Shown here: piece after piece, positions 37,389-48,865 of the stretch
How positions within the stretch are numbered: position 1 is the stretch's first letter
Layout: every line of letters starts with the position of its first letter
Origin: Thunnus maccoyii
Lineage: Eukaryota; Chordata; Actinopteri; Scombriformes; Scombridae
DNA length: 64,000 nucleotides
Direction of reading: 5' to 3'
Assembly (NCBI RefSeq): GCF_910596095.1
Contig: NC_056553.1
Span: forward strand, 18,809,725-18,873,724
Made by a program: the position numbers and the translations under genes
The notes under the pieces: generated by a model
Told to the model about the DNA's origin: nothing
Seen by the model: only the letters and a program-made list of their open reading frames with translations
Databases searched by the model: none

Positions 37389-40300
37389 ATGTTTAGCAAG
37401 TTGAAGGGCCTCCTCAGTGGCCCACAGGTGCCACAAGCTTCTGGGACCACCAGTGTAGCTCCTAACCCGGCTCCAGACCCAGCTCCAAAACCTGCTCCAC
37501 CTCCAGCTGCAGAAAAGGTAAAACATGCAATGGAATAAAATTCTTCTGTGATCCTCTTGCAAACTTCTGTTAGATATCATACTGTTCAGTATGTGCCAGT
37601 AACAGCAGCAGCAGCCAAGACTGAAACCAAAAAAAAAAAAAAGAAATATTGCATCCAGCTTGTAATACAGCAAGTCTGGTTACATTTGTTTCTCCTAAGA
37701 TCACCGCAGTGGCTTTTTATCTGTCCCTCTATCCATTTAACTGCTCAGTGCTTATGCCAACAAAGAATCAAATAAATTTGTTTCATTACAAGGACCTCAT
37801 TGAAATCGCTCATTACCCGACAGGCACTTTTAAATTCATTTCATCTTGAACACAGCAGATTTTTAAAAGTGTCTATCAGGCATGGGAGTAATTTGTCAAA
37901 TGCTAAATTCACTATGCTTTAAAAACGCTCTCTAAATTAAAGTGTCTCTCTAATGACTGGGCTTTGACTAATGAAGTCGACTATCTGACTTTGGGGAAAA
38001 TGTTGATTTGTCGTGTAGGAGGAGAAGCCAGCCGATAAGGAGAATGAGGACAACAAAGTGGACAAACCGCAGGGTAAGTAATAATTCATTTTAGAGGCTG
38101 AAATGGCAGGTTTAGAAGATAAATTGCTGTATGTCATTGTTTGTTTAGCTTTATGTAAGATGGGCTGTCATCTCTCATTTTACAGAGGGTTCAGGAATAT
38201 GTTGTAACCCTCTAAATTATATTTCTGTCCGTTAGTTTCGACAACATACACTTACAACAATACACAAATATCACAGTTTCACTCATGTAACTTGATTATT
38301 TGATCACTCTTTTCTTGCTCGCTATGTCCAGCTGCTCTGACTGTAAATATGTGTAGAAGCATTTTGGATCTTTATTCCTGTAATCCTTTTTCAAAACAAA
38401 ATTTGCAGAGTATCGGGAAGCCGCAAATGGCTGCAATCAGCTTTTGGCACACTTGTAAGTCGGCGGTATTGATCAAGAAGAAAAATCAGATAGACAGAAG
38501 ACAATAAAGATGCACACAATGACAAAATTTGACTGTTGACAGCTGATCAATATGGAAAGTTCAGCTCTGAGCTTATTGTCAGTCCAAACATCAGTTTTCC
38601 AGGTTTCTGAGGTCTATAGGAAATGTAATTTTAGTGACTTGTTGATTATGTTGTTCATAGCTTAGATACCTTTCTTCTAGAGATTTTAGAATCAAGGACG
38701 ATCACCCATTTTCACCCAAAAGAGCTGGTCATTCTCTTACTTAATGTATCAGAAAGTCAGGGAGAGAGCAAACCCAAACTCCTAACCAATCTTATGACTG
38801 CAGGACATGCCGTTATGGACATGTACGGATGAATCTGGACTTGTGGAAATTATGAGTTTCATCCATGACTTTGGTTCAATTTATGCATACTTTGTGTCCT
38901 TCTCGTCCACAGTATGTCTCAGTCATGTATTTAACCAGTGCAGCACAGATGCCAAAAAAGAATTAAACAACTGTATTTTGCCTCACTGCTTTATATAGCC
39001 CTTTCTTGAACTGTGGTTTGGACTGTTAGCATTTTAACATACTGATACTGTAAAGCCACATCAACTATACACTGTAGAATCATCTGGAGGGCATTATTTT
39101 TCAAGGAACTTTGAAATCATAGCACTTTTCAAAAAACAAGTTACAAAGTGATTTAAAGTAAAATAAGGAGTAAAAAAGTTAAATAAAACATATAAATACA
39201 TATAAACATATAAATTGAGATAAAAAAAAAAAGGCTTTAAAAGGAGCAGTAAAATCTCTTAAAGTAAAATTTTTAAAACTTGCAGGCAACCAGTGAAGGG
39301 CAGCAAGTATTGGTGTGATGTGGTTTCTTCTCTTAGAGCATGTCAACAGTGATGTGTATAACTTGTAGTCCTGGATGCCTCACCTACTGAGACCAGAATA
39401 AAGTGTATTACAATAATCATGTCTCCAGGAGATAAAATGTAACTGTGGTTGTCCACCTTTCTTAGAATCAACTCCAGCCCCGGCCCCGGCACCGGCCCCG
39501 GCTCCGGCCCCAGCCCCGGCCCCGGCCCCAGCCCCTGCCCCGGCTCCTGCCCCTGCTCCAGCTGCAGCTCCAGCTCCAGCTCCAGCTCCAGCCCCAGCAG
39601 CAGCCCCAGCCAACCCTGATCAAGCGGGAACTGAGGGGTAAGATATATATCTGTTTGTTGTTTGTTTTGTAGAGTGATGACATCAACAAGCATAATCAAA
39701 TAATTTAGCACCAATCACAATGACATCGATACACCTTCATCAGCAAGTTTTTCTCTACCTGATTTGTTCTCAGCATTAGAATATGGAACAGCATAAACAT
39801 AAGCAATTAAAGAGACTAGATGTAGTGTTTTTATCCCTAGAGTATCTGCTCTGTCTCCACACTCAACATTAGCCTACCAAAACACACACCTGCCAAGACA
39901 CTGACACCACCAACTAGTATCAAATTAATCAGCCAGTGGACACTAATTAATCAGACTCCCTGGCAAGATGGCAGAGAGAGACACAGAAAGCCGCATGTGA
40001 GATCTTAATCCCCTGGTGCAACATGCATATTAACAAGAGGATGACCTGAAAGTGGATTAAAAGCTTTTCAGCTTTTTAGATGTAAGAAGCTCACCAGGGC
40101 TGCTTCTGGCCCAGCAATAAAAGCCATGAGGGCGATAGGTAAAGACAGATACAGCTGATCCTCACAGTTATAAACACACTTGTCCAAATGAGGAGACTTG
40201 ATGTGAATGTTTCATCAGTGAATAACAAGGGAGTGATTGTAAGAGCTGGGGGCTCTGTGTGGAGCACAATTAGAGATGCCTGCAACCAGATTGAATGATG

Positions 40301-43300
40301 TGTGGAATAAATAGCCTGTGAGTGTCAAGAGTTCAAAGGTTATGCTATTACACTGTACTCCACATGAGGGCTGATCTTTGGCATGTTATAAAAGAATATT
40401 TTGTACCTCTGATGAACATAATGTAGTGTTCTATTATTTTTATTGATTAAGAAAAAACCTTCATCGACTGATGATTATAATGATTTTTTTGTCATCTTGG
40501 ATAGCAGCAGAATAAAATTCCAATCAAAATTTGATCTCAAAATACATGCTCATTATTACTTAAAGCAGGCATGATCAGTATTTGTAAGTAAAAGGGGTCG
40601 CTCGTTGTGATGAACCCACAGAGAATTAACACTCGACTCTGCTGTTCGCCTGAGCTCTATGAAACTTTATAGCAATTTTCAGCTTATTATTTTTGTTTTA
40701 CAGTGCGACTATTTTGGTTCAGTGTCACGGCTCTCATAGCATTGTTATTGGAAGCAGCAGGCAGCTGTTTTTGGTGACAAAGCTTTAAAAACAGTTGATA
40801 TGCTACTTGTCCAGCACCAAACGACACACAGAGTTGTTGACTACCTGATGAATATAGTTGCACATTTAGCAGCTAATTAGCCAAATATTTCCTTCAGGAG
40901 TTAGTGGAGATCAAAAGAAAAAGCTAAACAGAGAGTGAATATTGGACTTAAATCTGACCTGGTGGCCAGAAAAATAACTCAAAATGAATGCTAATGCTAT
41001 GTGTCTACTGGATGTGTAAATAGGAAACTGTTTGGTAGCCAGTTCACTATATCAACTTACAGGTTGATAATATGTCACAGCTTTGTTTTCACTATCCCCA
41101 AGTGGCTAATAAATCGTTTATTGCAGGTTTATACAAGACCAAGTGTCTATACAGCCACACTTGCAGCTTCGTTGAGACCAGGGTTGCCAGGTCTGTGTGA
41201 CAAAACCAGGACAGTGGCCAATCAAAAGCAGCCTAAAAACCAACCCAATACCAGAACTCAAAATATGCCTCTGCCAAACCATATACACTGCTTTTAAAGT
41301 CCAACAGCATGGTTATCATTGCCAAATGTATTGTAATATCTACAAAGTGACACAATAAATATTAAGTGTGCCAGCATTAAAAGCAGTTTTCCAGAGTTGG
41401 AATTGAGAGGCGGGCGCTGGGCGGCGGAGAGCATTACAGCACCTTGTGTGTGTCTGTGTGTACGTGGGTGGTGCGTTGGCATGTGTGTATATGCTGATCT
41501 GGATCAGCATATACACGCAGTTGGTAGGATTTATGTATAAATAAATTATTTCATTTAAAACATTTCATTTTATTTATGGATATTATTCATGTAATTTGCA
41601 TGCAAAATAGGTCTACCCAACTAGCAGACAAAATTCAACCTACGGCAACACTTCAAAAGTAGCCCAATTCTGCAGGAAAACCGCAGACCTGGCAACCTTG
41701 GTTGAGACTTTACTTAGGCACAGCAGTTCTTTAATCCAAATGCGTCAGCATGCTAACATGCTCACAGTGATGATGCTAACATGCTGAAATTCAACTGTTA
41801 ATATTTACCATGGTCACTTAGTTTAGCATATTTGTATGCTAACATTTGCTAGTAGCACCAAACATGTTTCCACTGAAGCTGACGGAAATGTCTTAAGTTA
41901 TGCAGATGTTTGGTCATAAACCAAAGTTTTGGGCATGTTAAATTGCACCAGGTGAAGAGTTTTGAAGAAGCACATTTTGTGTCGATCTATCTAGTAGATG
42001 TTGAATCTTGAGATATTTCAACTGATAAGTGAAAATTTTGACCTGCTGGTTAACTATAGGTAGTTATTAAAATGTATCCTCTGTGCACCATGATATCAGT
42101 ACCAAATAGTGGAGGTGGGGGATGGTGTGTTTGTGGTGGAGGGATGGGTAGGAAAGTGAGTGAGAGGAGGAAGCCCAACTCTTGGACTGTTTGAATCAGT
42201 CTCCTCAACTGATGTGTGCTTAACCAGAACTGAGTTCACATCCTCACTGCTGTGCAGGAAATCTTCCACTTTGTGTCCAGCATTGTTCCACCTCACTGTG
42301 ATGCCTCCCTCATGATGCATGGAAAGAGTTTTTCTGATTCATGAGGGAGTGATAAAGAAACAGGCTGTATGCTTTTTGATTATTACAAGTATATTTTATT
42401 GGCTTTGATTTGAAGATCTTAAATTAAATATATTGTTTTTTTATGTCACCAAGTTTAGGGCAGTTATGGTGCAGTGCTGATTGATTTGTAATGACACATA
42501 TGAATCCCTTTTCTGGCTCCTTTGAACCAGACGTGTTACTGAATTTTGTCCACTAGGAGGCGACATATGAACCCAGATTCCTGTGTCTGTTGCACTGATT
42601 CTGGCTGTCAGCTGAGCCTTTCCACTTCAAATGACATTTCACAGTTTAAATGTCTTTATTTGACATTACAAATCACAATTACTGTACTAAGTCATGTATG
42701 AATGGTAGTTCCTGTAGACTCATTTTATTTACATTTATTTTATTTACCATGTTATATTTTGCTCTAAAGTGTATCACGAGGAATTTTTCTAAGAAAGTCT
42801 TATCCAACATAAACACGAACATTGTAGTAAACTGTTCATTTTTTTCCTGACCTTTCTTTTCCTTGTTCAGACAGGAGGCGGCCTCACCTCTACCCATAGT
42901 CATCAACAAGTACTCAGATGCGCAGCTCAGAGCCATAGCCAAACAGATGAAAGAAAGACTGAACATCTACAAGGAGAAAGTGACTGATCCGCACGCTTCA
43001 TCTCCAGAGATCAGCCCTCCTGTCAGTGAGTACAAACACAGATTTATTACGTTTCAGCTGTGTTATAAAGCATAATATTTGTGATATATGTGAATGTGAA
43101 TATCTTGTTAATCATAAGTGACACAGTTTTCAAATTATGAGTATTTCCTGTAACATTGAGTCTTAATGTTGTCCTTTCAGCACCACTGCTGCGCAAAGAC
43201 CACTACACAAAAGTCATCGAGGAGAGGAAAAGGCAAGCAGAGGAGGACCGGATAAAGAAGGAGGAGGCTGAGAAGAAGAAGAAAGAGGAGCAGGAGCAGA

Positions 43301-46300
43301 AAAAGAAGGAGGCCGAGCAGAAGAAAAAGGAGGAGGAGGAGAAAAAGAAAGCAGAGGATAAAGATGAGAAGGAGGAGGAGAAGAAAGAGAAGGTGGACAT
43401 AAAGGCCAAGTTTATTGCATTTTTCTGGTCTTTTGTTGACATTCTGCTGAAGCCAATAGAGGACAGCATGGACTCTGTGGTGGGGACGACCATCGACCCT
43501 TTCACAGGTAAACTCCTAAATCTTAAGACTATGGTTTAGAGTTTATCAGGCACATTAAATTCCCATCATCCCCTCTCTCTGCAGACCGTCGCTACATCGC
43601 CTGGCTGAGCGTGGTGACTCTTGCCTTCAACTACAACACCTGGTTCGTCACAGCCCGTCTGTGTTTCCCGTATCACACTGAGAGCGCCATCCCTCTCTGG
43701 TTCGGACTGGACTTGCTGGCCGACGCCATCTACCTCATAGACAGCATCATCTTCCAGCCCCGCAAACAGTTTGTCAAAGGAGGAGACATCATAGTGAGTC
43801 TTGCATAATCCTTTTTTTGTGTGTGTGATCAGTTTTTATCAATATTTAAACATGATTATAGTGGTGAGGTTACAAGTTGATAGATCACAAATAAAGTAGA
43901 TGAACATAATCACAAATGTCCATTCATTAATCAGCATAAAATTGCCATTCTATGTACAATCTATTAATCGCTTGGCAGCTGTAAGGCTAGCGACCCAGAG
44001 ACGTCTCTGCTCAGCACAGAGTTCCAAGTTGGAGCTGTTATTAAGTAACGGGACTTCTGGAAAGTAAGAAATTGATTTGGACAACATATATGGCATCTTT
44101 TAGCATTTCTGAAACCCTCTTCCAGAACTCTGCAACCCTTGGGCACTCCTACACCATATGAAAAAACGTGCCCAATGCATTTTAGTGCATAGGAATGCAA
44201 TGTGTAGGGAGTGAAATATGTTCTGTGTATGAAAATGAGTCATAACCCTAACCGATGGAGGCTGTCACATGGAGACTGAAAACTTTTTTTTTTTTAAATA
44301 TTTTTTCTTTTTATTATTCTTTCAGAAAGACAGACAGTTGACAAAGAAGAACTACAGAGAATCAGAGAGATTTATGGTATGGTATTTGAGGGATTCTTTG
44401 AACTTTGAATTTTAGGATGATGTCATCTTAGTGACCTCATACACGTCTCTTCTTAACAGGTAGACATGGTGTGCCTCCTACCTTTCGACTTCCTGTACTT
44501 CCAATTTGGATTCAAGTCCATTTTCAGAGCCAATCGTATGCTGAAGGTGAATTTACTCATGTGTTTCTCCCGTGTTGAGGAAAACATTAAAAAAAACATG
44601 CTAAGGTGACTTTCTTTCTTGTCTGTTGCTGATTTTTTCATGCTTGTTCTCAAGGCAGATACGTTTTTCGAGTTCAGTGACCGTCTAGAAAGCATCATGG
44701 CCAAGGCTTACATCTGGAGGTAAGTTACAAGACATTTAGCAGCTGTAGCCATCACTGTTGTTATCATACATAATAATACAAAGCCAGGATGTGTTTGACT
44801 TATCATCGGGTCAAGACAGAAACTCATCTTATGAAATTGTCAGAGTAAAAACATAAGTAAGCTATTCCTGCAATTTAACAAACTCCCTAAACGTCAGATA
44901 TCTCCCTTTTTAATGGCATAACCTCTTTACTCATCTGTTAGAGTGATTCGCACCATCGGCTATCTCCTCTTCATGCTCCACCTCAACGCCTGCTTCTACT
45001 ATGTGGCTTCAGAATACCAGGGCATTGGCAAAACTAAATGGGTTTACTCCGGCCTGGGCAGTGCGTAAGTGTTATTACATTAATGCTTGTGTATGGCTAA
45101 ATAGCATTCTTGTTTGTGTTTGCATATTGCACAGTTTTAAAGTATCATTAATGTGTAAAGTGAAGGTATAAAATCTTGCTCACCATTACTCTCACTATAG
45201 CAATACTACTACTACTACAATACTATTACAATACAGTTACCCAATAACTTACCATGTTTTAACTGTCAAAGTGTAGTCAAAATGAAAACTGATACTTTAT
45301 ATCGATTTATATCGATACAAGATAATCCACTCAGTATTGTCATTTTAATTAAGATTTGTTAAATAAAGCTCTATTTAATTATTTAAAAAATAGAGTTTTT
45401 GAAAAGTTAAATGCTTTATGAAAATGTAATTGCCCTTTTGCTGATAAAAAAGATAAATTGAGCTGTAAACGACCAAAATTTGACCAACATGAATTTCAGA
45501 CATAACACAGAGCTTTTATCTGTCTTTATGTTGTCATTACAATGGCTGCTGCACTGAAACAGAGTTCCAGTCTTTTAAAAATCATCCCTTAAATATCTGA
45601 AGAAAATGCCCAAATGTAAAATCCATTGTATGTTCCATCTCTGCTGCTGCTGCAGTTACCTCAGCTGCTTCTTCTATGCGGAGAAATCCCTGCTGATGAT
45701 CGCTGAGTTGCCAATTCCTGACACCATGTTCGGACAGATCTTTCAGATGACAAACTACCTTTTTGGGGCATTCTTTATGTCCGTCATGCTTGGCCAGGTA
45801 GTTTCTTTCTTTGTGATATTTTTAATCACTGTTTTATGTTTTCTTCATTACATTTTTTTCTTTTTTTTTTGTCTTTTTTAATGGTGATTTGGTCGATCTG
45901 TTTTGGGATCTTTTTTTCCTTTTCTTTCTTTCCTTCTTGTTCTTTTTTTACCTTTTTACCAACTGTCGTATACTTTCTATTTCTTTTGGGTTTTTATTTT
46001 TTAAATTTGGCAGCAAGACATCCAGGGAATCAAACTCGAAAAATAGGGGTAATAACAACTCAAAGCGTTCACTGAGCTCTGGACACTCCCTCCTAAACTC
46101 ATGCGCATGCATACTGTACTTATTCCCCTTTCCACAAAACAGACCAGTGACATAAAGTATAGTTTATGACAACCCCTCTAATGCCCCCCACCCTCTCCAC
46201 AGGTACCTGCGATGTTACTACTTTGCTGTCCGCAGTCTGATCAACATCGGGGGTCTTAACGAACCCCACACCGTCTTTGAGATTACCTTTCAGATGACTA

Positions 46301-48591
46301 ACTTTTTCACGGGCGTCTTTGTGTTCTCCAGTTTGATTGGACAGGTAACATAGAGACTCGTTCTGGCCCCGTAGCATGAGTCACGGTCCCACCTTCCTCA
46401 CTTCATCTGGAAACTTCATAGTCTTTTTAGTGTAGTGATGTAGAGATAGAACGAAACCTGTCCATTTAGGATTGATACTGCTGATCACTAGTCTCCATCA
46501 TCCATCACTCCATATGTTGTTGTATTTTAATGGTTCCCTGTAAACGTCTTGACTGTCAAAAAGCTTGTCAAAGGTTCTAAATGTGGCATTTTAGCATCTG
46601 GAAGACATTAATCCTTCTTTTCTAATAGTTTTCCAAAGGTTTCCTTAGTTTGTGTATTTATTCTCACTGTCATCCTGCCTCAGATGAGAGATGTCATTGG
46701 TGCAGCCACAGCAGGGCAGACCTATTTCCGGACCTCCATGGACAACACTGTGGCCTACATGGTGACCAACCACATCCCCTCTTTGGTGCAGAACAGAGTC
46801 CGCACCTGGTACACCTACACCTGGGATGCTCAGGGCATGCTGGGTCAGTAGACACTGCATGAAGTGTGTCAGAAACTGTCAGAAAGCCTGGAGTTATAGG
46901 GAAACTTCAAATCCTCATGCACACGTCATCTTAAAAACAAGACATGGTTCTGCTTTCCCTTGTAGCTCCAGACTCATTTGACATCCAATTTAGACCTAGA
47001 ACTAACTTTTCTGTTTTGTTTTAATGATTTCAGATGAGTCAGAGTTGCTGGATAAGATGCCTTTGGTGATGAGAACTGCCATTGCTGTGGACATCAACCT
47101 GGCAACTTTTCAGAAGATTGATCTTTTCAAGGTGCAGGCACACTGAAGCACATATAAACACAACAGACACAGTAAATCAAGCATATTCCATTGTATGTTA
47201 AATATATTTTTTTTCCCATAGGGCTGTGACCAGCAGATGTTGGTTGATATGTTACTGAGGCTTAAGTCTATCGTCTATCTACCAGGAGATTTTGTCGTCA
47301 AGAAAGTGAGTTATCTTATTGTCATCCTGGATTTTAAATGTTAATTTTAGTTGTTTGGCCTTACCTCAACACAAAAATAATCCATCCCTCCAAAAACCCA
47401 TCAGTGAAACCTTTTCGGAAATATCTGCTGCTTACTCTGTCAAATTGTGCCCATTTGTGTTTGTCATTTTCTTGCTTTGTTTTCTCTGCAGGGTGACATC
47501 GGTAAAGAGATGTACATCATCAAGAGTGGAGCGGTGCAGGTGGTGGGAGGACCTGACAACAGTATTGTGTTTGTCACACTGAAGGCTGGCTGTGTGTTTG
47601 GAGAAATCAGGTAAGATAAAAGGTTATGCTTTCTAGCTGTCAGTCCACAACAATGTATTGCTTCTAATCAGTTTGTTTATTCTCAGTCTGTTGCAATCAT
47701 CCAAAGATGGAGGAAACAGGCGTACAGCTAACGTCAAAGCTTACGGCTTCGCTAACCTCTTTGTCCTGGAGAAGAAAGACCTCTTTGACATCCTCGTCCA
47801 CTACCCAGAGTCTCAGAAAGTGCTGGCCAGGAAAGGAAGGTGAGACAGAGGCCTGGCTGAAGACAACACTTTGTTTGGTTTTACAATAGTTTTGTCATCA
47901 CTCACTCATACACAATAAATAAACAGCATGTATCGTTGTCATCACATACACTGACCAACAGCTTAAACCCCTAAAAGTTGTAAAAAGCTGTTTGTATTAA
48001 TAGTGATAGCCTCAGCACTTATTGACAGTTGTAATTAAATCTTTTACTATCAGAGAGAATATTATAAAGTGGATCCACATCCTTACAGTCCTAACTATCT
48101 TTTCAGATCTGTCTTTTTTTTCAAATATTTGCTTATATATTAGACTAGATCGTGTTATTAGATTATTTACACACAATATTTTCTCCACTGTAGGGACAAA
48201 AGGAGATTTTTGATACAATTGCAACAGCTCAACAAAGCTTTAACTTACAAGTATACATACAGGCACTTTATCAGTGAGCATTTGTTCATATTGTGTGTAG
48301 GAAACTAATGAAGGCCAAGGGTCCAGCAGCAGTTAAAGTTGAAGAGGACAAGAAGAAAGGACTGGCGCTGTTCGGACCCAAACCTCCCACACCCAAACTG
48401 CTGCGTGCTGTCGGTGGAACTATTAACAAAAGAATGATTGACAAATTGAAGGTAACAACTCCTTTCTCTCAATTACTGTTTCTCACATATCTACATTTGA
48501 TCATAGTAAAGTCATTGCAGTTGTGCTGACTGCTTAACATAATGTACTCTATTCTTTTTTTTCCCCCCAGAGTGCTGCTGGTGGCCGATGA
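37389..48591 (+). CDS. cngb3: Cyclic-nucleotide-gated channel beta-3 subunit, tandem copy A (complete, 18 exons)
   Basis: CNGB3 is the modulatory subunit of the cone cGMP-gated cation channel in the outer-segment membrane. Coding exons: 37389-37517, 38019-38073, 39466-39637, 42871-43025, 43181-43507, 43585-43793, 44326-44376, 44460-44546, 44655-44719, 44942-45064, 46203-46344, 46684-46843, 47034-47131, 47222-47305, 47492-47610, 47687-47839, 48301-48451, 48571-48591. All junctions are GT-AG with consistent phases, giving 766 residues. The start MFSKLK resembles mammalian MFKSL. Order: Pro-Ala repeat (about 62-118); a CNGB3-type motif INKYSDAQL ending SSPEISPP; Lys/Glu coil (about 181-245); S1 about 281-306; S2 about 315-335; S3 about 367-382; S4 about 388-405; S5 about 417-440; pore and S6 458-505 (filter IGGLNEP); C-linker 506-600; cyclic-nucleotide-binding domain to about 709, with FGEISLL and NRRTANV in the phosphate cassette. 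The N-terminal motif and filter glycines favour CNGB3 over CNGB1. The C-terminus is shorter than human CNGB3. A duplicate pore exon lies in intron 10. Confidence 0.94.
39100..39445. repeat. LINE-derived repeat in cngb3 copy A intron 2, ending just before exon 3
   Basis: The strings AGGCAACCAGTGAAGGGCAG, ATTGGTGTGATGTGG and CAGAATAAAGTGTATTACAA resemble a common fish dispersed LINE-type sequence. Recognisable repeat runs to about 39440, within about 25 bases of the exon 3 acceptor at 39465. Confidence 0.6.
40690..41178. repeat. Dispersed repeat in cngb3 copy A intron 3 (left part)
   Basis: Text such as AGCAGGCAGCTGTTTTTGGT and GTCTACTGGATGTGTAAATA resembles the stretch at 32420-32580 in this window, suggesting two copies of one family. 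The hAT-type element at 41179 is inserted at its right side, and GCTAACATG-rich repeat text resumes at 41740. Confidence 0.5.
41179..41700. mobile_element. Non-autonomous hAT-type element with perfect 8-bp target duplication, in cngb3 copy A intron 3
   Basis: The left end CAGGGTTGCCAGGTCTG and the reverse complement of the right end CAAGGTTGCCAGGTCTG match at 16 of 17 bases. GTTGAGAC flanks both sides exactly (41171-41178 and 41701-41708). No transposase is encoded. Inside, 41485-41516 is a perfect palindrome with 15-base arms and a two-base centre. Confidence 0.85.
41709..42060. repeat. Dispersed GCTAACATG-rich repeat, right side of the hAT insertion
   Basis: Repeated GCTAACATGCT units and GGTCATAAACCAAAGTTTTG are typical of a widespread fish repeat. 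It was split from the text left of 41179 by the hAT-type insertion. Confidence 0.55.
45656..45797 (+). CDS. cngb3: Alternative (duplicated) pore/S6 exon of cngb3 copy A
   Basis: This lies in intron 10 of copy A, 591 bp after exon 10 and 405 bp before the normal pore exon. A pyrimidine-rich tract and CTGCTGCAG form the acceptor, and CAG|GTAGTT is the donor. Spliced to exon 10 it opens in the same phase and encodes 47 codons from YLSCFF to MSVMLGQ without a stop. The normal exon is also exactly 142 bp and ends at LIGQ. By direct comparison 21 of 47 residues match, including the FQMTN stretch that opens S6. The pore loop differs: [16 protein letters not shown] replaces [16 protein letters not shown]. 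Glutamate therefore replaces the second filter glycine, the position of the pore glutamate in CNGA subunits (TIGETPP). Including both exons or neither shifts the frame, so mutually exclusive use is expected. Expression is inferred, not shown; a non-expressed exon relic is the alternative. Confidence 0.82.
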
Positions 48592-48859
48592 TTGTATGTT
48601 ATTTTTATTTTTTTTTTATAATAACTCCTTTTTGGGAGTGAATGTACAATTTTATTTTCAACCTCTTACTGCTCTTTTGTACTGAGCGTGTTTTGTTTTA
48701 TGTTAAGATGTTGTTTGAGATGGATTATCGATAGGTTTGGTTTGACATATCTGGAACTCTGCACAGACAAAGTTGACCACAGTGAGGAGCGAGCACGATT
48801 GTGAGCTTTACTGTAACTAAATTAGATGTAACTGGATGAAAAGAAAATTCAAAATTACA

Positions 48860-48865
48860 ATTAAA
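48860..48865 (+). terminator. Candidate polyadenylation signal of cngb3 copy A (ATTAAA)
   Basis: ATTAAA lies about 270 bases after the copy A stop. Overlapping canonical AATAAA hexamers occur at 49778-49787, about 300 bases before the copy B start codon, so copy A transcripts could also end there, very close to the copy B promoter. Confidence 0.3.

Noticed and set aside
38409..38454. Possible extra exon of cngb3 copy A (reads [15 protein letters not shown]) with AG and GTAAGT borders
   Set aside because: It is 46 bases long, so including it shifts the frame and gives a stop in exon 3. Joining exon 2 directly to exon 3 keeps the frame and matches the copy B layout.
39343..39714. Antisense frames of 77-123 codons rich in Gly-Ala or Glu-Leu
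   Set aside because: They are shadows of the Pro-Ala exon 3 of cngb3 copy A.
43203..43505. Antisense 100-codon frame rich in Ser-Phe
   Set aside because: It is the reverse strand of the Lys/Glu coil in exon 5 of copy A; the same holds for minus-strand frames at 50682-50936 and 54294-54611.
45606..45881. Reading the alternative pore exon as an independent small gene or third channel copy
   Set aside because: It sits in intron 10 of copy A in the right order, phase and exact exon length, with no other channel exons nearby, so exon duplication is the simpler explanation.
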